From Macrotis lagotis (lineage: Eukaryota; Chordata; Mammalia; Peramelemorphia; Peramelidae), in assembly GCF_037893015.1 (NCBI RefSeq), contig NC_133658.1, positions 286,259,719 through 286,323,718 on the forward strand: a DNA stretch of 64,000 nt, read 5' to 3'. The notes below the pieces were generated by a model, which was not told the origin of the DNA, searched no databases, and saw only the letters and a program-made list of their open reading frames with translations. The translations under genes were made by a program, and so were the position numbers. The stretch's first letter is position 1; the number at the start of each line of letters is the position of its first letter. Shown here in pieces: positions 12,401-20,879 of the stretch.

Positions 12401-13230
12401 AAGCATCCAGAGAATAAGGGCTATGTATATTTGTGACATGGGCTCAATATAAGCTCCTAGGATGTTGTAAATTTGCCCCAACTTGGAACAGAGATGGTGC
12501 AGGAGTAACAACTGATCTTCCAGCACTGGTCTTATGACTATGATTAATCAAAAGCATATTTGAGCTCCATGTAAGGAAAAATTCCTTAACTATTAGAGTT
12601 ATCCAAAAAAAAAATCTCAGAATGGACTGAATTAGGAGATAGTCAATTCTTCCTTTTCATTTGGAAGCACCTAAATCCCTTTGTCAAGAATGTTGTAGAA
12701 GGAATATTGTTCCTGTTGAGATATGGGTTAGAACTGATGATCTCCAGCATTACTTGCATTTTCCAAATTCTAGTTTTTTTCTTCTGTAAAATAGAGACAC
12801 TGGACTAGCTGACCCCGTGGTCCTCTCCAGCCCCAGTGTAGGTGGTGATCATCTTTGCCTACTAAAATAGCTTGTGTCAAAGAGCTCACTACTTTGCATT
12901 GCCCATTCTGTTTTCAGACTCCTCTGCTAGAAAGGACTTCTTTGTATTGAGCTGAGATCTGCTTCCCTATCATTTATCTACCTAACATCCATCAAGCCTA
13001 GTTCCATCCTTGAGCTAATAGCATGAACCTCCCTCTTCCATATGAGAGCCTTTCTGAGTTTAGGAGACTCCTTTAGAGAATGAAAAGTTCTCAGCCCTCT
13101 GATAGCATAGCATAGACTTGATATGAGGCCTTCTTGTAGTGATTCTGCTACTCTCTCATGCCATGGTAACTGTCTTTTGCAGATTGGCTGGTTTCCATCA
13201 ACATATGTGGAAGAGGAGGGTGTGCAGTGA
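570..13230 (+). CDS. VAV2: VAV2, C-terminal part (last nine coding exons, spliced)
   Basis: VAV2 is a cytoplasmic guanine nucleotide exchange factor for Rho/Rac GTPases, activated downstream of tyrosine-kinase receptors. The nine exons here (570-697, 1163-1237, 2506-2558, 4684-4800, 5923-6010, 7447-7570, 9057-9143, 10323-10477, 13183-13230) all have GT-AG borders and join without a frame break. They give about 290 residues: N-terminal SH3 ([10 protein letters not shown] to [13 protein letters not shown]), proline-rich linker, SH2 ([10 protein letters not shown] to [10 protein letters not shown], with the phosphotyrosine-binding TYLIRERP motif), a serine-rich linker, C-terminal SH3 ([10 protein letters not shown] to [10 protein letters not shown]) and a stop. 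The sequence is nearly identical to human VAV2 as I remember it, and clearly closer to VAV2 than to VAV1 or VAV3. The calponin-homology, DH, PH and zinc-finger exons lie upstream of the window. SARDH follows on the same strand. Confidence 0.97.
757..1022 (+). repeat. Marsupial tRNA-headed SINE with RTE-like tail
   Basis: The head reads GGGACAGCTAGGTAGCAGAG, then GAGTTCAAATCCAGC (B-box remnant). The tail reads GGAGAAGGAAATGACAAACC and TTTGCCAAGAAAACCCCATG, the segment resembling RTE/BovB 3' ends. It is well diverged. Confidence 0.8.
1163..1237 (+). CDS. VAV2: VAV2 exon: N-terminal SH3, second half
   Basis: The exon is 75 nt, phase 0 on both sides, between acceptor CTCTTTTCAG and donor GTAAGC. 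It encodes [20 protein letters not shown] plus [13 protein letters not shown] is the closing SH3 signature. Differences from human are conservative (LLQTKK for LVQTRK). Confidence 0.96.
1468..1621 (+). repeat. Young poly-A marsupial SINE with 13-bp target duplication
   Basis: The head GGTGCAGCTAGGTGGCACAG, the TAATTACCTAGCTGTGTGAC core and an A-tail are all present. AAAAATCTGTTAA at 1455-1467 is repeated exactly at 1622-1634, a target-site duplication typical of L1-driven insertion. Confidence 0.9.
1841..2088 (+). repeat. Marsupial SINE with RTE-like tail
   Basis: The GACTTGAGTTCAAATGCAGC and GGGCAAGTCACTTAACCCTG body is followed by the CATCTTTGCCAAGAAAACCC tail, ending in ACAACAACAAAA. Confidence 0.82.
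2330..2465 (+). repeat. MIR-family SINE
   Basis: The 3' MIR core reads GGTTGAACTAGATGAACTTC then CCCCTTCCAGCTCTAAATCC. The preceding stretch is a degraded MIR body. Confidence 0.65.
2506..2558 (+). CDS. VAV2: VAV2 exon: SH3-SH2 linker
   Basis: The exon is 53 nt, from acceptor TTTCTATAG to donor GTGAGT. It encodes [17 protein letters not shown] and the first two bases of the tryptophan that opens the SH2 domain. The open frame alone would not reveal it; phase, splice sites and the match to the human linker (RPPSREIDYTAYPW) do. Confidence 0.94.
2843..3095 (+). repeat. MAR1-like marsupial SINE
   Basis: GGTATAATAGACAGAGAGC, a degraded tRNA head and the late phrase GATGAAATCACAAATCCA match the MAR1-type ending (ATGAAATCACAGGTCCA). 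Another copy lies at 37030-37235. Confidence 0.6.
3110..4593 (+). mobile_element. LINE-1 ORF2 fragment (reverse transcriptase to C-terminal region), sense, decayed
   Basis: Frames encode recognisable L1 reverse transcriptase pieces: [19 protein letters not shown] (PLSPLLFN region), [18 protein letters not shown] where the catalytic YADD has become IADN, and [20 protein letters not shown]. Later, [20 protein letters not shown] belongs to the ORF2 C-terminal part. Several frame changes and stops show it is dead. Both ends are truncated. It fills most of the VAV2 intron between 2558 and 4684. Confidence 0.85.
4684..4800 (+). CDS. VAV2: VAV2 exon: SH2, first half
   Basis: The acceptor TCCATCTTCAG precedes 4684 and the donor GTATGC follows 4800. 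It encodes [20 protein letters not shown], then [27 protein letters not shown] is the FLVRES-type motif whose arginine binds phosphotyrosine. The final lysine codon is split AA|G across the next intron. Confidence 0.97.
5923..6010 (+). CDS. VAV2: VAV2 exon: SH2, middle
   Basis: The exon is 88 nt between acceptor TTTTTCCTTAG and donor GTATGT. It encodes [20 protein letters not shown] and EAKKFESLL. The VKHIKV strand carries the SH2 beta-D histidine region. Only the S-for-D change in KKFESLL differs from human as I recall it. Confidence 0.96.
6165..6645 (-). mobile_element. LINE-1 3' end, antisense, interrupted by a (TA)n microsatellite
   Basis: The minus strand reads [20 protein letters not shown] and [20 protein letters not shown], the L1 ORF2 C-terminus. 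The 6170-6360 part carries the following 3' region (GAGCAGAACCAGAAGAACAT on the minus strand). A TA run sits between the two parts, where L1 normally has a short TATGAATGTAATGG stretch. Confidence 0.85.
6363..6424. repeat. (TA)n microsatellite, about 31 units
   Basis: This is an uninterrupted AT dinucleotide run of about 62 nt inside the antisense L1 fragment. Its length and purity predict high polymorphism. Confidence 0.97.
7447..7570 (+). CDS. VAV2: VAV2 exon: SH2 end and serine-rich linker
   Basis: The exon is 124 nt, acceptor CTTTGGCAG, donor GTAAGA. It encodes [27 protein letters not shown] and the linker [16 protein letters not shown]. It ends after the first base of a codon, so it can splice either to the 87-nt exon at 9057 or directly to 10323, because both begin at the same codon phase. 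Confidence 0.96.
8080..8225 (-). repeat. L2-type LINE 3' end (antisense), weak
   Basis: TTCCTACTTTTAAGAAACTT and ATATTCTAATGGGGGAAGAC resemble the L2 'gagcttacattctaatgggg' segment in reverse. It is in the VAV2 intron upstream of the 87-nt exon. A partial SINE remnant follows at 8310-8405. Confidence 0.45.
8530..8765 (-). repeat. MIR-family SINE (antisense)
   Basis: The reverse MIR layout is intact: ACATTCCTATAAGGTAGGTT, GAAACCTGAAGCTCAAGGAA, GTTAAGTGATTCAGACAAAA, then TCTAGTCTTCTGATTTTAAAG. Confidence 0.7.
9057..9143 (+). CDS. VAV2: VAV2 exon: 29-residue linker insert, probable cassette exon
   Basis: The exon is 87 nt (29 codons) between acceptor CTTTTTGCAG and donor GTATAA. It encodes the linker containing [17 protein letters not shown] and STPFWS, recognisable in full-length human VAV2. 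Length and phase are symmetric, so skipping keeps the frame. The donor lacks the usual AAGT after GT, which suits an alternatively used exon; human isoforms missing this part of the linker are known. Confidence 0.9.
9640..9775 (-). repeat. MIR-like SINE (antisense)
   Basis: GAAATGGAAAGAACTTTAAA, GACCTTCTAAGTCTAAACCC and the rest follow the MIR reverse order, with strong decay. It lies between the 87-nt VAV2 exon and the C-terminal SH3 exon; the rest of that intron is unremarkable. Confidence 0.5.
10323..10477 (+). CDS. VAV2: VAV2 exon: C-terminal SH3, main part
   Basis: The exon is 155 nt, acceptor TCCTCTGCCCAG, donor GTAAGA. It encodes [39 protein letters not shown] and [18 protein letters not shown]-like ARYNF, the acidic RT loop and the WW pair mark an SH3 domain. 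This domain recruits proline-rich partners. Confidence 0.97.
10643..10798 (-). repeat. Poly-A marsupial SINE (antisense)
   Basis: A T-run and TGCAAGGCAGTGGGGTTAAT lead into GCCACACAGCTAGGTAATTA and finish with CCACCTAGCTGCCC, the reverse of the family head. Similar AT-rich words (ATTTAAATTTTTTT / ATTTAAAATTTTTT) flank it and may be its target duplication. A truncated sense copy precedes it at 10550-10630. Confidence 0.88.
10800..12100 (-). mobile_element. LINE-1 3' ends, antisense, at least two copies plus pyrimidine-rich extension
   Basis: CCACATGCAAAGATAGTTTT then TGTTGTGAAAGAAGAATCAA and TGTTCTTCTGGTTCTGTTCA (10830-11275) form one marsupial L1 3' end. Another starts at about 11285 (CCAATTACATGCAAAGGCAG) and runs to about 11500. 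The C/T-rich 11540-12100 stretch has the composition of antisense L1 untranslated sequence, but its assignment is tentative. Confidence 0.65.
12108..12137. repeat. (TTGA)n microsatellite
   Basis: About seven tandem tetranucleotide units of TTGA lie in the last VAV2 intron, just before a MIR copy. Confidence 0.95.
12148..12345 (+). repeat. MIR-family SINE
   Basis: CAGTTTCCTTAACTGTAAAG, AATAGCCCCTACCTCACAGG, ATTGTTAAGAGGATCAAATG and GACAGTGCCTAGCATAGGGA form a nearly complete MIR 3' half. Confidence 0.85.
12560..13090. repeat. Two CR1/L3-type LINE 3' fragments in opposite orientation
   Basis: 12570-12780 reads as a sense L3/CR1-like 3' UTR (AAGGAAAAATTCCTTAACTA, TAGAAGGAATATTGTTCCTG). 12850-13090 reads as the reverse type (TTGTATTGAGCTGAGATCTG, CCTCCCTCTTCCATATGAGA). 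Both are highly diverged. Confidence 0.5.
13183..13230 (+). CDS. VAV2: VAV2 last coding exon and stop codon
   Basis: The acceptor TGTCTTTTGCAG precedes 13183. The 15 codons [15 protein letters not shown] close the C-terminal SH3 and end in TGA at 13228-13230. The human protein ends EEEGIQ, so the terminus is conserved. Confidence 0.96.
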   Translation: MGWFPSTYVEEEGVQ

Positions 13231-14614
13231 CAGCTGACTCTCAGGCAGAGCCGTGGATTCTCTCAGCAGAGTCTCTCTAGAGCTGGTGCAAACCTCTAGC
13301 TAATTCAGAGGGAAAAGTCCTCCAAGCTTCCAGTATTAAACAACCTGAAGGGGTGGGGGAAGGGTTGGGGGGAGGGGGACAAGATGCTAAATGCAAACCA
13401 TTTGCAAATCAGTCATCTGCCACTGATGACCCATCCCAGTGTACAAGACTTGTATATAAAACTTAACTGTGTATCTCAGATTACATTGCTACAGCATTAC
13501 CCCACCATCCCAGAGAAGGGAAAATACAGAATCTTTCTGAGCCCAGAGACTACATTGTTGGAAGTTGATTATTGGCCATTGCCAGACTTTCTGCTCCAGA
13601 GGGACCCCTGGAACCAAGAAGAATCTCTGCCCTCTTGGTGATGACATTAGCAGGGTCAAAGGGCAGTGGAAAAAGTCCCTGAAATGATGACTGGCAGAAA
13701 ATTCCCATGAACTCCTCTCCTTACCTTTTCCCTGGTGTCCTCTCTTGCTGCTAGCTCTGATGCCAATGCTTCAGGATTAAGGACTCTGTGCACATGTCTT
13801 TGGGTCCTACTGCCTTCATCCAGAACACCAACCAAGTCCTGGGCTGTAGCTGCTGAAGGAAGGGGCCAGCCTGGGACCATTGTGCATAGAAGGAAGGGGA
13901 TCCGTCTAAAGTGTTGTCTGTGTAATATTCGCTTCTCATTGGATCATAGATTTATAACTGGAGGAACCTGAGAGGCCATCTGGTCCCTGCCTCTTTTCAG
14001 AAGGGTCTGCCTTGGGTTTCCTCTGAGCTAGGGAGGGTAGGGAAGGGAATAGAAAACCCAGCTGTCATGGAGGCACCCTTTCCCTGAGGGCAGTTGGGGA
14101 AATGAAGGGAGCTTCAAGATGCTGAAACTCCTGTCAATGGTACCACTTATATTTGCATCAAATATTGTGCCCTCCCTGCTCCCCCAAAACACATTTTTTT
14201 TCTACTGAAGTAGAATGTATTTATATACTATTTCCTCCACACTGGCAAACAGAAACTGAATCCTTAAATGGGATCAGTGAAAAAAGGAAAGTTTTCTTAT
14301 GTTAGGATGTTGCTTCTCGTGAACCTCTTGGAGAGGAGTCCCACAACTCCCATGGGATCCCCCATGTGATTTCCTGGGGAGGGGGTCTTCTCAAAAAAAT
14401 CCCTGGATATTTTCAGTATTTTCAAAGTGATTTCTGAGACTGCTCCATCTTCCATACCCCAACATTTGGCTGTTCCCTCTTTATCTCAACAAAGTTTTTT
14501 CCTTCTGAGACAGTCCCCCAAACCAGGGTTTACCTTCTAATGCTTCTTGTCTTCCCCCCCCCACACCTAGCCTCTGTTCTCTAGTTCTGGTCATTCATTT
14601 GCCCTAAAAGACAC

Positions 14615-14790
14615 TAGAATTATAGATTTACAGACGGAGAAGGAGCTTAGAGATCAATTTAGTCCAGTTCCATCATTTTATAGATGAGGAAATTGAGACC
14701 CAGATGTAGCAAATAACTTGGTCACAGAGGAACAGACATGGGATTTGAACCCAGGTTCTTTGACTCAATTGTGTTACCACACTGCATTGC
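14615..14790 (-). repeat. MIR-like SINE (antisense) inside the VAV2 3' UTR
   Basis: TTATAGATGAGGAAATTGAG, AAATAACTTGGTCACAGAGG and GATTTGAACCCAGGTTCTTT follow the reversed MIR order. It is transcribed as part of the inferred VAV2 3' UTR. Confidence 0.75.
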
Positions 14791-15943
14791 TTAGGGACAA
14801 GGGCAGATCTGTCTGTGAGGCAAGCACCTTGGTCTTGCCCCTATTTCTTTTTTTCTAGTTCTTGACTGAGATTGGGAGGGATTACCTTGCTTGATCTTTT
14901 TTTGTGCCAAAACTGCTGGCAGAAAAATCATCCCACACTGGCTCCCGGGATGAATGAAGTCTTTCATTCAACTCCTTGTTGAGGGAAAGAGGGTGGTAGT
15001 AAAGAGAAAGGATTTAAAAACTAAGCTTCTTCCTGGGAAGGAGAAACCTAGAGAGGTGAATTGGGAGTTAGGTGGGGGAAGCTCTTTGTTTTTTTCGCCC
15101 CTGCTGCCGTTTGGTGCTAACTGACTGGCAATTAGTCTGGTTGGTTCAATTCTCCATTAACTGTGACCATTTCTGGACCAATCACACATTCCTTTTATCT
15201 AGGAGGTGGGGGAGGGGGGAAGGAGGGATAGTATCAAGAAAATGGTGGAAAAACTTTCTTCAAAGACCTGTGAAATGAAATATTTAGAAAAATGTTTTTG
15301 AAAATGGATGTGTCAAGTAGGCTTCTAGTCCTCAAAATGAGCATCCCAGATTTAAGACTGTTTCCTTTCCCCATTTCCTAAGCTCTTTGGGTGCCTCTGA
15401 GTCAGGAATTTGGCTGTATTCCTGGGAAGGGAAAGAGGTGAGGAAAGATTTTCTTTTGTGTTTACTGTTGTAAGAAACTCGTTCTGTTTTGTTTTTTTTT
15501 TGTTTTAGTTTTAAAAGAAAAAAGTTTGTAATTATTTCTCCAAATGCCATGATATATATCTGTGAATAAGGAAAAAATGTTTTTATGCTGGCAAGAAAAT
15601 TGTATATATATTTTAGTTCATCATGAAATGAGTTAAAATTGTGAGGATGTTCAGAAATAGGAAATGATAATGTAAATGCCTTGGGATTTTTGTTTCTTTG
15701 CATTGCACTAACCAGGGAGGGAGAGTTGGGGGCAAGGGGAAATTGTGGAATAGTTCATAGCTGGCAATTGGGAGGTCCTCTAGGGGTAGTTTATAATCCT
15801 GAGTTAGGAAAGTCTCTGTGACTGAGAAGCCCTTTGCATGCAGGGGAGGGATTTCTCAGTTACAGCATACCCAATTAATGCCCGCAACCAAACAGAAATG
15901 TAATTTTGCCAATAGATTTTTTCAAATCATGATTTTTACTGCA

Positions 15944-15949
15944 AATAAA
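15944..15949 (+). promoter_or_regulatory. VAV2: VAV2 polyadenylation signal AATAAA
   Basis: This is a perfect AATAAA hexamer, with TTCTGCAG about 12 nt downstream and then TTGCTTTGCCTTATTCC as a plausible downstream U/GU element. I chose it because it is the last canonical hexamer before repeat-bearing intergenic sequence resumes at about 16440. Confidence 0.6.
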
Positions 15950-16444
15950 CATACATTCTTTTCTGCAGAATTGCTTTGCCTTATTCCTTCCACTTAGTCA
16001 TCAAGGAAGTCATGAAGAATTATAGTTATCTCTTCCTCATCTTGGGATTTCAATATCATGGATTGACATAAGAAATTAAATGGGAATTTGGGGGGAAAGT
16101 TTTGTGGGAGCTGCAGACAACATGCAAAGAACAGCAGACAATACAGAAAAAAATTTAGGAACTCAAAAATACATAAAATGTATGTATAGTATTGTTTAAT
16201 ATCAACCCAAATTTTACAATAAGGTACTATAAACACCCCATAAAATAAAAAGAAAAAAATGAGATTGCTTCTCTGGTACAAAGGGAAGGCCAAAAGATTT
16301 TTCACAGATTTTCCAGATTGATGGGGTTAGTGGTGTGGCACTTTTAACCTCTATCATGTGGAAAGGAGAACTGTACTGCCAAATTTCTTGCCCTGTCTAG
16401 GACCAGCCAGGAGACTTGAATTTCTTTTGAAATTCTCCCCACCA

Positions 16445-16599
16445 GGGGCAGCTAGGTAGTGCCATGAATAGGGCTCTGGCCCTGGAGTCAGGAAGACCTG
16501 AGTTCAAATTTGGCCTCAGACACTTAAGAATTACCTACCTGTGTGACCTCAGACAGGTCACTTTACCCCACTGCCTTGCAAAACCCAAAAAAAAAAACC
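16445..16599 (+). repeat. Young poly-A marsupial SINE with 14-bp target duplication
   Basis: GGCAGCTAGGTAGTGCCATG, GAGTTCAAATTTGGCCTCAG and TGCCTTGCAAAA with an A-tail are present. AATTCTCCCCACCA occurs exactly at 16431-16444 and 16600-16613. It inserted just downstream of the VAV2 poly-A site. Confidence 0.92.
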
Positions 16600-16969
16600 A
16601 ATTCTCCCCACCAAAAAAAAAAAATACCTATTGCATTTTTCTTCTGTGTAACCCACTGAATGTTTGACACCTACTTTTGTGTATACTGATAGAAATACCA
16701 AATCAGACTGTATATGGATGCAATGTATGCAATCACCCTTTTCTCAACACAAATTATACAAACATCAACCTCTCCAGGAACTCTCTCCAGCCCTAATTCT
16801 TAGGGCTTTCAGGTAAACTTGTCATAAAACCTGGACACACAAAGTTCCTACTTCTCTTCTTGAAGTTTTCTCTTTCCTTGGGGCAGTCGGTGGACTGGTG
16901 AGACTGTCAATCAGCACTATTAGAAAATCAACCAACATGGAAAACTTGAATCTTGTGGGAATTAGGAAG

Positions 16970-17400
16970 TGATTGATTATTGTCCTTTGAAATCAAAGAC
17001 CATGACTTCAAATAAATAATGTCATGACTAGCATATTATGTTGAATATATATATAGTGAGGGGAATGTCGAATCAAGTCATCCTTCTCACAACCTTTTCC
17101 AGAACTGTCATCATTCTGTGGTCTAATCTAGTAGGAAACAAGATTTCTGGTGATGGGCCTGGATGCTGTGGGATCCTTGATTTTTAGGAAGTGAATCCCA
17201 TATCAGCAAGGCATCGTGGTGTTTTAGCAATACCAGGCAGAACATATGGGCAGCAACATGGAATAGCTAACCTGTAGGTTTCTCAATGATCTAATCATCA
17301 GTAAAGTGATTGTTCTACTCACCTCTGAAACTAATTAAATGATGAAGCATTTGGCTACTTTAAGAGAGTCATAGTTATTCCCTCCATTTGCTTCATTGTA
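16970..17400 (+). repeat. Dispersed marsupial repeat with 'GTCCTTTG...CAAAGACCATGAC' end
   Basis: TTGTCCTTTGAAATCAAAGA, GATGGGCCTGGATGCTGTGG and CTTGATTTTTAGGAAG correspond, with decay, to the reverse of the repeats at 30628-30790 and 40715-41120. All share an end resembling that of the LINE at 25690-26110. Confidence 0.5.
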
Positions 17401-18640
17401 TTAATTCACTTTGACACTGAGAGCAGGGCAGAAGTGGGTGAATAAGGGAACACAGGAGTTTGCTCAAGTGACCACCTGGGATCAGGCTGTTGAATGAGGT
17501 TTCCAGTGAAGTTTTTTTAAAAAGCTCTAACTAAGGCATTGACAGGTTATCTTTTAATCCTGATTGGTCATTTATCACACAATTAGCAAATGTCCATCTT
17601 TGATAGTTCTTTCCTCATCTACACATGATGAAAGGAAACTATCAATGGAAAAGTTGTTTATAAGCATTTCTTTTTTAGTGGTCTTTTCATCAATGAGTGT
17701 TTATCAGAGATTATACATGTAGCTACAATTGAACTTGCAATTATCACTACATAGCAAAATAATTCTTTTAGTTAAACAAGTACATCAAAACAACAGGTGC
17801 TTATTAGCATCCAAAAACTTTAGACCTATGTCAGACACACAGGCCTTATAAGGCTTGTGTAATCATTTGGTCTGGTACTGCCAAAGCAACCTCAGGTGGG
17901 CCTTAAAATTCAATAAATCTAGAAGATTTTAGGGGTGACCAAATATAATAGGTAAATTTTAGGGGTGACCAAATATAATAGGCAAATTTTAAGGTGATAA
18001 TTTTGTATGGCCCAAGAATTACATTTTAAATAAATATCCAAATGACCCTAGGCATAATAAAAGTTTTCCCACCCCCTCATCTAGATTCAAGGTTTCAGAG
18101 AGTAATGGGGAAAACAACGCAAATCAAATTTGAAAGTACATTGTGAATACAATTCTTTTTCCCCAGAGAACCGGTTCCTAAACATTTACCAGTATACCCC
18201 TGACTACAATGTATCTTCTAAGATATATATCTTCTAAGATAGTTTCAAAGACCCCAAATGTGGATTTTTTAGAATTTCTTCAAAAAGTCACTTGAAGTCT
18301 TATGTCTCTATCTTCCATGACACACTTGAAAATTGTTGGGGTGGGGCTGGGAAAGGAAGGCAAGCCAGACATTATCAACTTCATGTTCCAATGATTAGGA
18401 GAGGAGATTTGTTATCTGTGAACAAAGATTTATGACTGCCATTGATAAGGAACTTCCAGCCCAATTCTTACACTCACCATACTAAGAAATTTAAACTGTA
18501 ACCACTTCTTAAAAAAATATTGATCATACCTGTGCTCACAGGTTTTCTTGGAAAAATCCAATAGGCTCATTTCTCCCACATTTCCTTCCAAAAGCAAGGA
18601 CATAGCCCCCATGGATATTGGTCCATGTATCTAGCAAAGA
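17400..18640. other. Intergenic stretch without recognisable gene
   Basis: The sequence is AT-rich with no credible exon. A 30-bp unit is repeated in tandem at about 17926-17991, and a short TCTTCTAAGATA duplication occurs near 18210-18240. No repeat family was recognised in the remainder. Confidence 0.6.
17926..17991. repeat. Two-copy 30-bp tandem repeat
   Basis: AGGGGTGACCAAATATAATA occurs at 17931 and again at 17961 with matching flanks (AGATTTT / AAATTTT), giving a 30-bp period. Confidence 0.9.
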
Positions 18641-18735
18641 AAATGCAGAGGTAATCATCACATTCAATTGGCAACAGGCCTCTGGGGCTGTTCTGAAAAG
18701 ACATTTTGTGTGGGATGTGTGTGTGTGTGTCCCAG
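18625..18735 (+). repeat. Unclassified repeat RA, copy 1
   Basis: CAGAGGTAATCATCACATTC, AATTGGCAACAGG and AAGACATTTTGTGTGGGATG followed by a short GT run match 19880-20010 closely. The family is not recognised. Confidence 0.6.
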
Positions 18736-18914
18736 CTCTTCTGTCCCTAGTAGGGATTATTTATTGTATTTGAATCCCTAGTACTTAGCATAGTTGCCTG
18801 ACTTGATAAAAAGTGCTTCATAAAAGGAACTTCTTTTGAGATCTGGAGAAATGAAGTGCCTTTTTTCAAAGTCATTCATGAGTGCACAATTCAGTCAGAA
18901 CAAGAACCTTATAC

Positions 18915-19245
18915 CAGTCTGGATTCCTCTCTAGAGATCATCTAATGCAATTTACAAATGAAGAAATTAAAGCCCATAAAGGGCAAATAACTTGTTCAAA
19001 GTCATTCAGTTGTATTTTGGCAGAGCAAGGACTACAAATCCAATGCTCTTTCCCTTATACCATTGCAATTAAGGCCCTAGATAAGACTGGAATTATTGCA
19101 AACACTCTATAATGCTCTCTTACAAATGAAAACTGAGACCTAGAGAAGGTAAATGGCCTGTTCCACAGTTGATAAGGGACAGAGCCAGGGATCCAAAGCC
19201 AGGTCTGGGGTAGTTTCCACAATTTATACTATCTAGGCTATTCTC
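18915..19245 (-). repeat. Two MIR-like SINEs in tandem (antisense)
   Basis: Two successive reversed MIR bodies are seen: ATGAAGAAATTAAAGCCCAT with AACTTGTTCAAAGTCATTCA (18915-19070), then AAACTGAGACCTAGAGAAGG with AGCCAGGGATCCAAAGCC (19110-19245). Confidence 0.55.
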
Positions 19246-19879
19246 CCTCCAGGTCAAGAATTTCAGGTCCCTTTCTCCTAAAGTGACTTCGGCTAACCAC
19301 CTCCCCCCCATCCCTCAGCAGTCCTGTATTTAGAGCAAACCCCATTCATTAACCCAACTTCAAAATTGTACTAGCTCAGGAGGACCAACCAAAGTATGAA
19401 CTATTGAAACATAGCCCTTGGTACTGGGGGTCTCCCACTTACCTAGATAAGACATGTTAATGGAAGGACCTGATGGTAGTAGCCATAGCAAGAATATTTC
19501 CACCTAATGTATGGGAGTGATAAGGGAAATCCTTGATTTGCTAAACTGAGATAAGTCTATAGCTCTAGAAACATGCTCTGGTTCCTTTTGTCTATTGGAT
19601 GAGCAGGGATGATCAAACCCATTTTACAGTAGAGAAGGTTGAATTTCATTCAGGTTTACTCAGAGAAGTCCTTGCTGAGACCACAGGTAAATGCCTGGTG
19701 TTATACCATGTTAGTACTGACAACTTGTTCAAAGCAAACTCTCTTCTCTCCCTTGTGGTCTGCTACTCCTTCCCTAGAAATCTAGTCCAGTAAGGGCCTG
19801 AGAGGCCAACAACTCCCCCAGCTTTGAAAAATTTGGCAAATGAGAGGTCAATTGGCAGAGAAGCTATGCCCCCAGAATG

Positions 19880-19976
19880 GGCCATCCATGAGCAGTAAAG
19901 AGAATACTGAGGTAATCTTCTTATTCAGTTGGCAACAGGATCCTGGGTCAGTTCTGTTAAGACATTGTATTTATGG

Positions 19977-20027
<51 letters not shown>

Positions 20028-20035
20028 TGTGTGCA
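19880..20035 (+). repeat. Unclassified repeat RA, copy 2, with (TG)n tract
   Basis: ACTGAGGTAATCTTCTTATT, AGTTGGCAACAGGATCC and TTAAGACATTGTATTTATGG parallel copy 1 about 1.26 kb upstream. The (TG)n run at 19978-20033 is the expanded form of the short GT run in copy 1. Confidence 0.6.
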
Positions 20036-20609
20036 AAGAGTGGGGAAAATGGCAGCATAGGGGTGAGAACAGAGTGAGGTTGCAGTTGAGCATGAATTAA
20101 GAGTCTTATATTCTACCATTGATACTGACCCATATGACAACTCTGGAATCAAAGAGCCAGTGACCTATGCTGCATCCTTCAACAGTCCAAAGTCCCCCAA
20201 AAGAGACCAACATCAAAAAATTGATTATCTGTTCTGTTTGTGAAACAAGCAAGGATCTGTGTCACAAAAGATTAGGACTTAGTGTTACACCCCCTCCACC
20301 CTCAGAGTTTAACCCCATAAGGGATCAAGCTGAACAAAATCTTCAAATCAAACTGACAGGCTCCTATTCAGCTCTTGCCAATGAGTCAAACTGCCTTCAT
20401 TCAAGTAAATAAACATTATTAAATACCAGCTATTGGTAAGACTAAGTTTCAAGAATAAAAAAGATGATTAGGGAGGGGACACATAAGATTGGAGCCAGAA
20501 AACTTGGGTTTGAAACTAAGCTTTGCTATTTATACTTATGACTTCTTGGACAACTCATATATCCTCTCTGGGTCTCATTTTTTTCCCCATCTGCACCTAA
20601 ATGTTTCAG

Positions 20610-20832
20610 TGGAGAGTCAGATTTATCTTCCTGAGTTCAAATCTGACCTCAGTTATTTATCAGTTGTAGGACCCTGGGCAAGTCACTTAACTCTGTTTGC
20701 TTCAGTTTCTTCATCTGTAAAATGAGCTACAGAAGTAAAAGGCAAAACCACTCATTTCCTTTGCCAAGAAAACCCCAAATGGGGTCAAGAAGAGTCAGAC
20801 ACAATTGAAAATTGAACAATAACAATAAAAAT
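20610..20832 (+). repeat. Marsupial SINE with RTE-like tail
   Basis: TTCCTGAGTTCAAATCTGAC, GGGCAAGTCACTTAACTCTG, CTTTGCCAAGAAAACCCCAA and AAGAGTCAGACACAATTGAA cover the B box through the tail. Confidence 0.85.
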
Positions 20833-20879
20833 GAAATAGATGACCTTAAAGGTCTTTTCATGTTCTATATGACCCTATG

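Larger units (their letters stand above)
13231..15970 (+). other. VAV2: VAV2 3' untranslated region
   Basis: No gene-like reading frame continues past the VAV2 stop, and no splice acceptor is needed. The stretch runs to a canonical AATAAA at 15944-15949, followed about 16 nt later by a CA-containing site and a T-rich tract (15970-15995), a usual cleavage arrangement. About 2.7 kb fits the long VAV2 3' UTR of other mammals. It contains one antisense MIR-like fossil (14615-14790), several U-rich tracts (15480-15530, 15580-15620) and otherwise repeat-poor sequence. The exact 3' end is inferred. Confidence 0.7.

Noticed and set aside
17931-17990. CRISPR-like direct repeats
   Set aside because: Only two abutting units with no spacers, in mammalian DNA; it is a plain tandem duplication.
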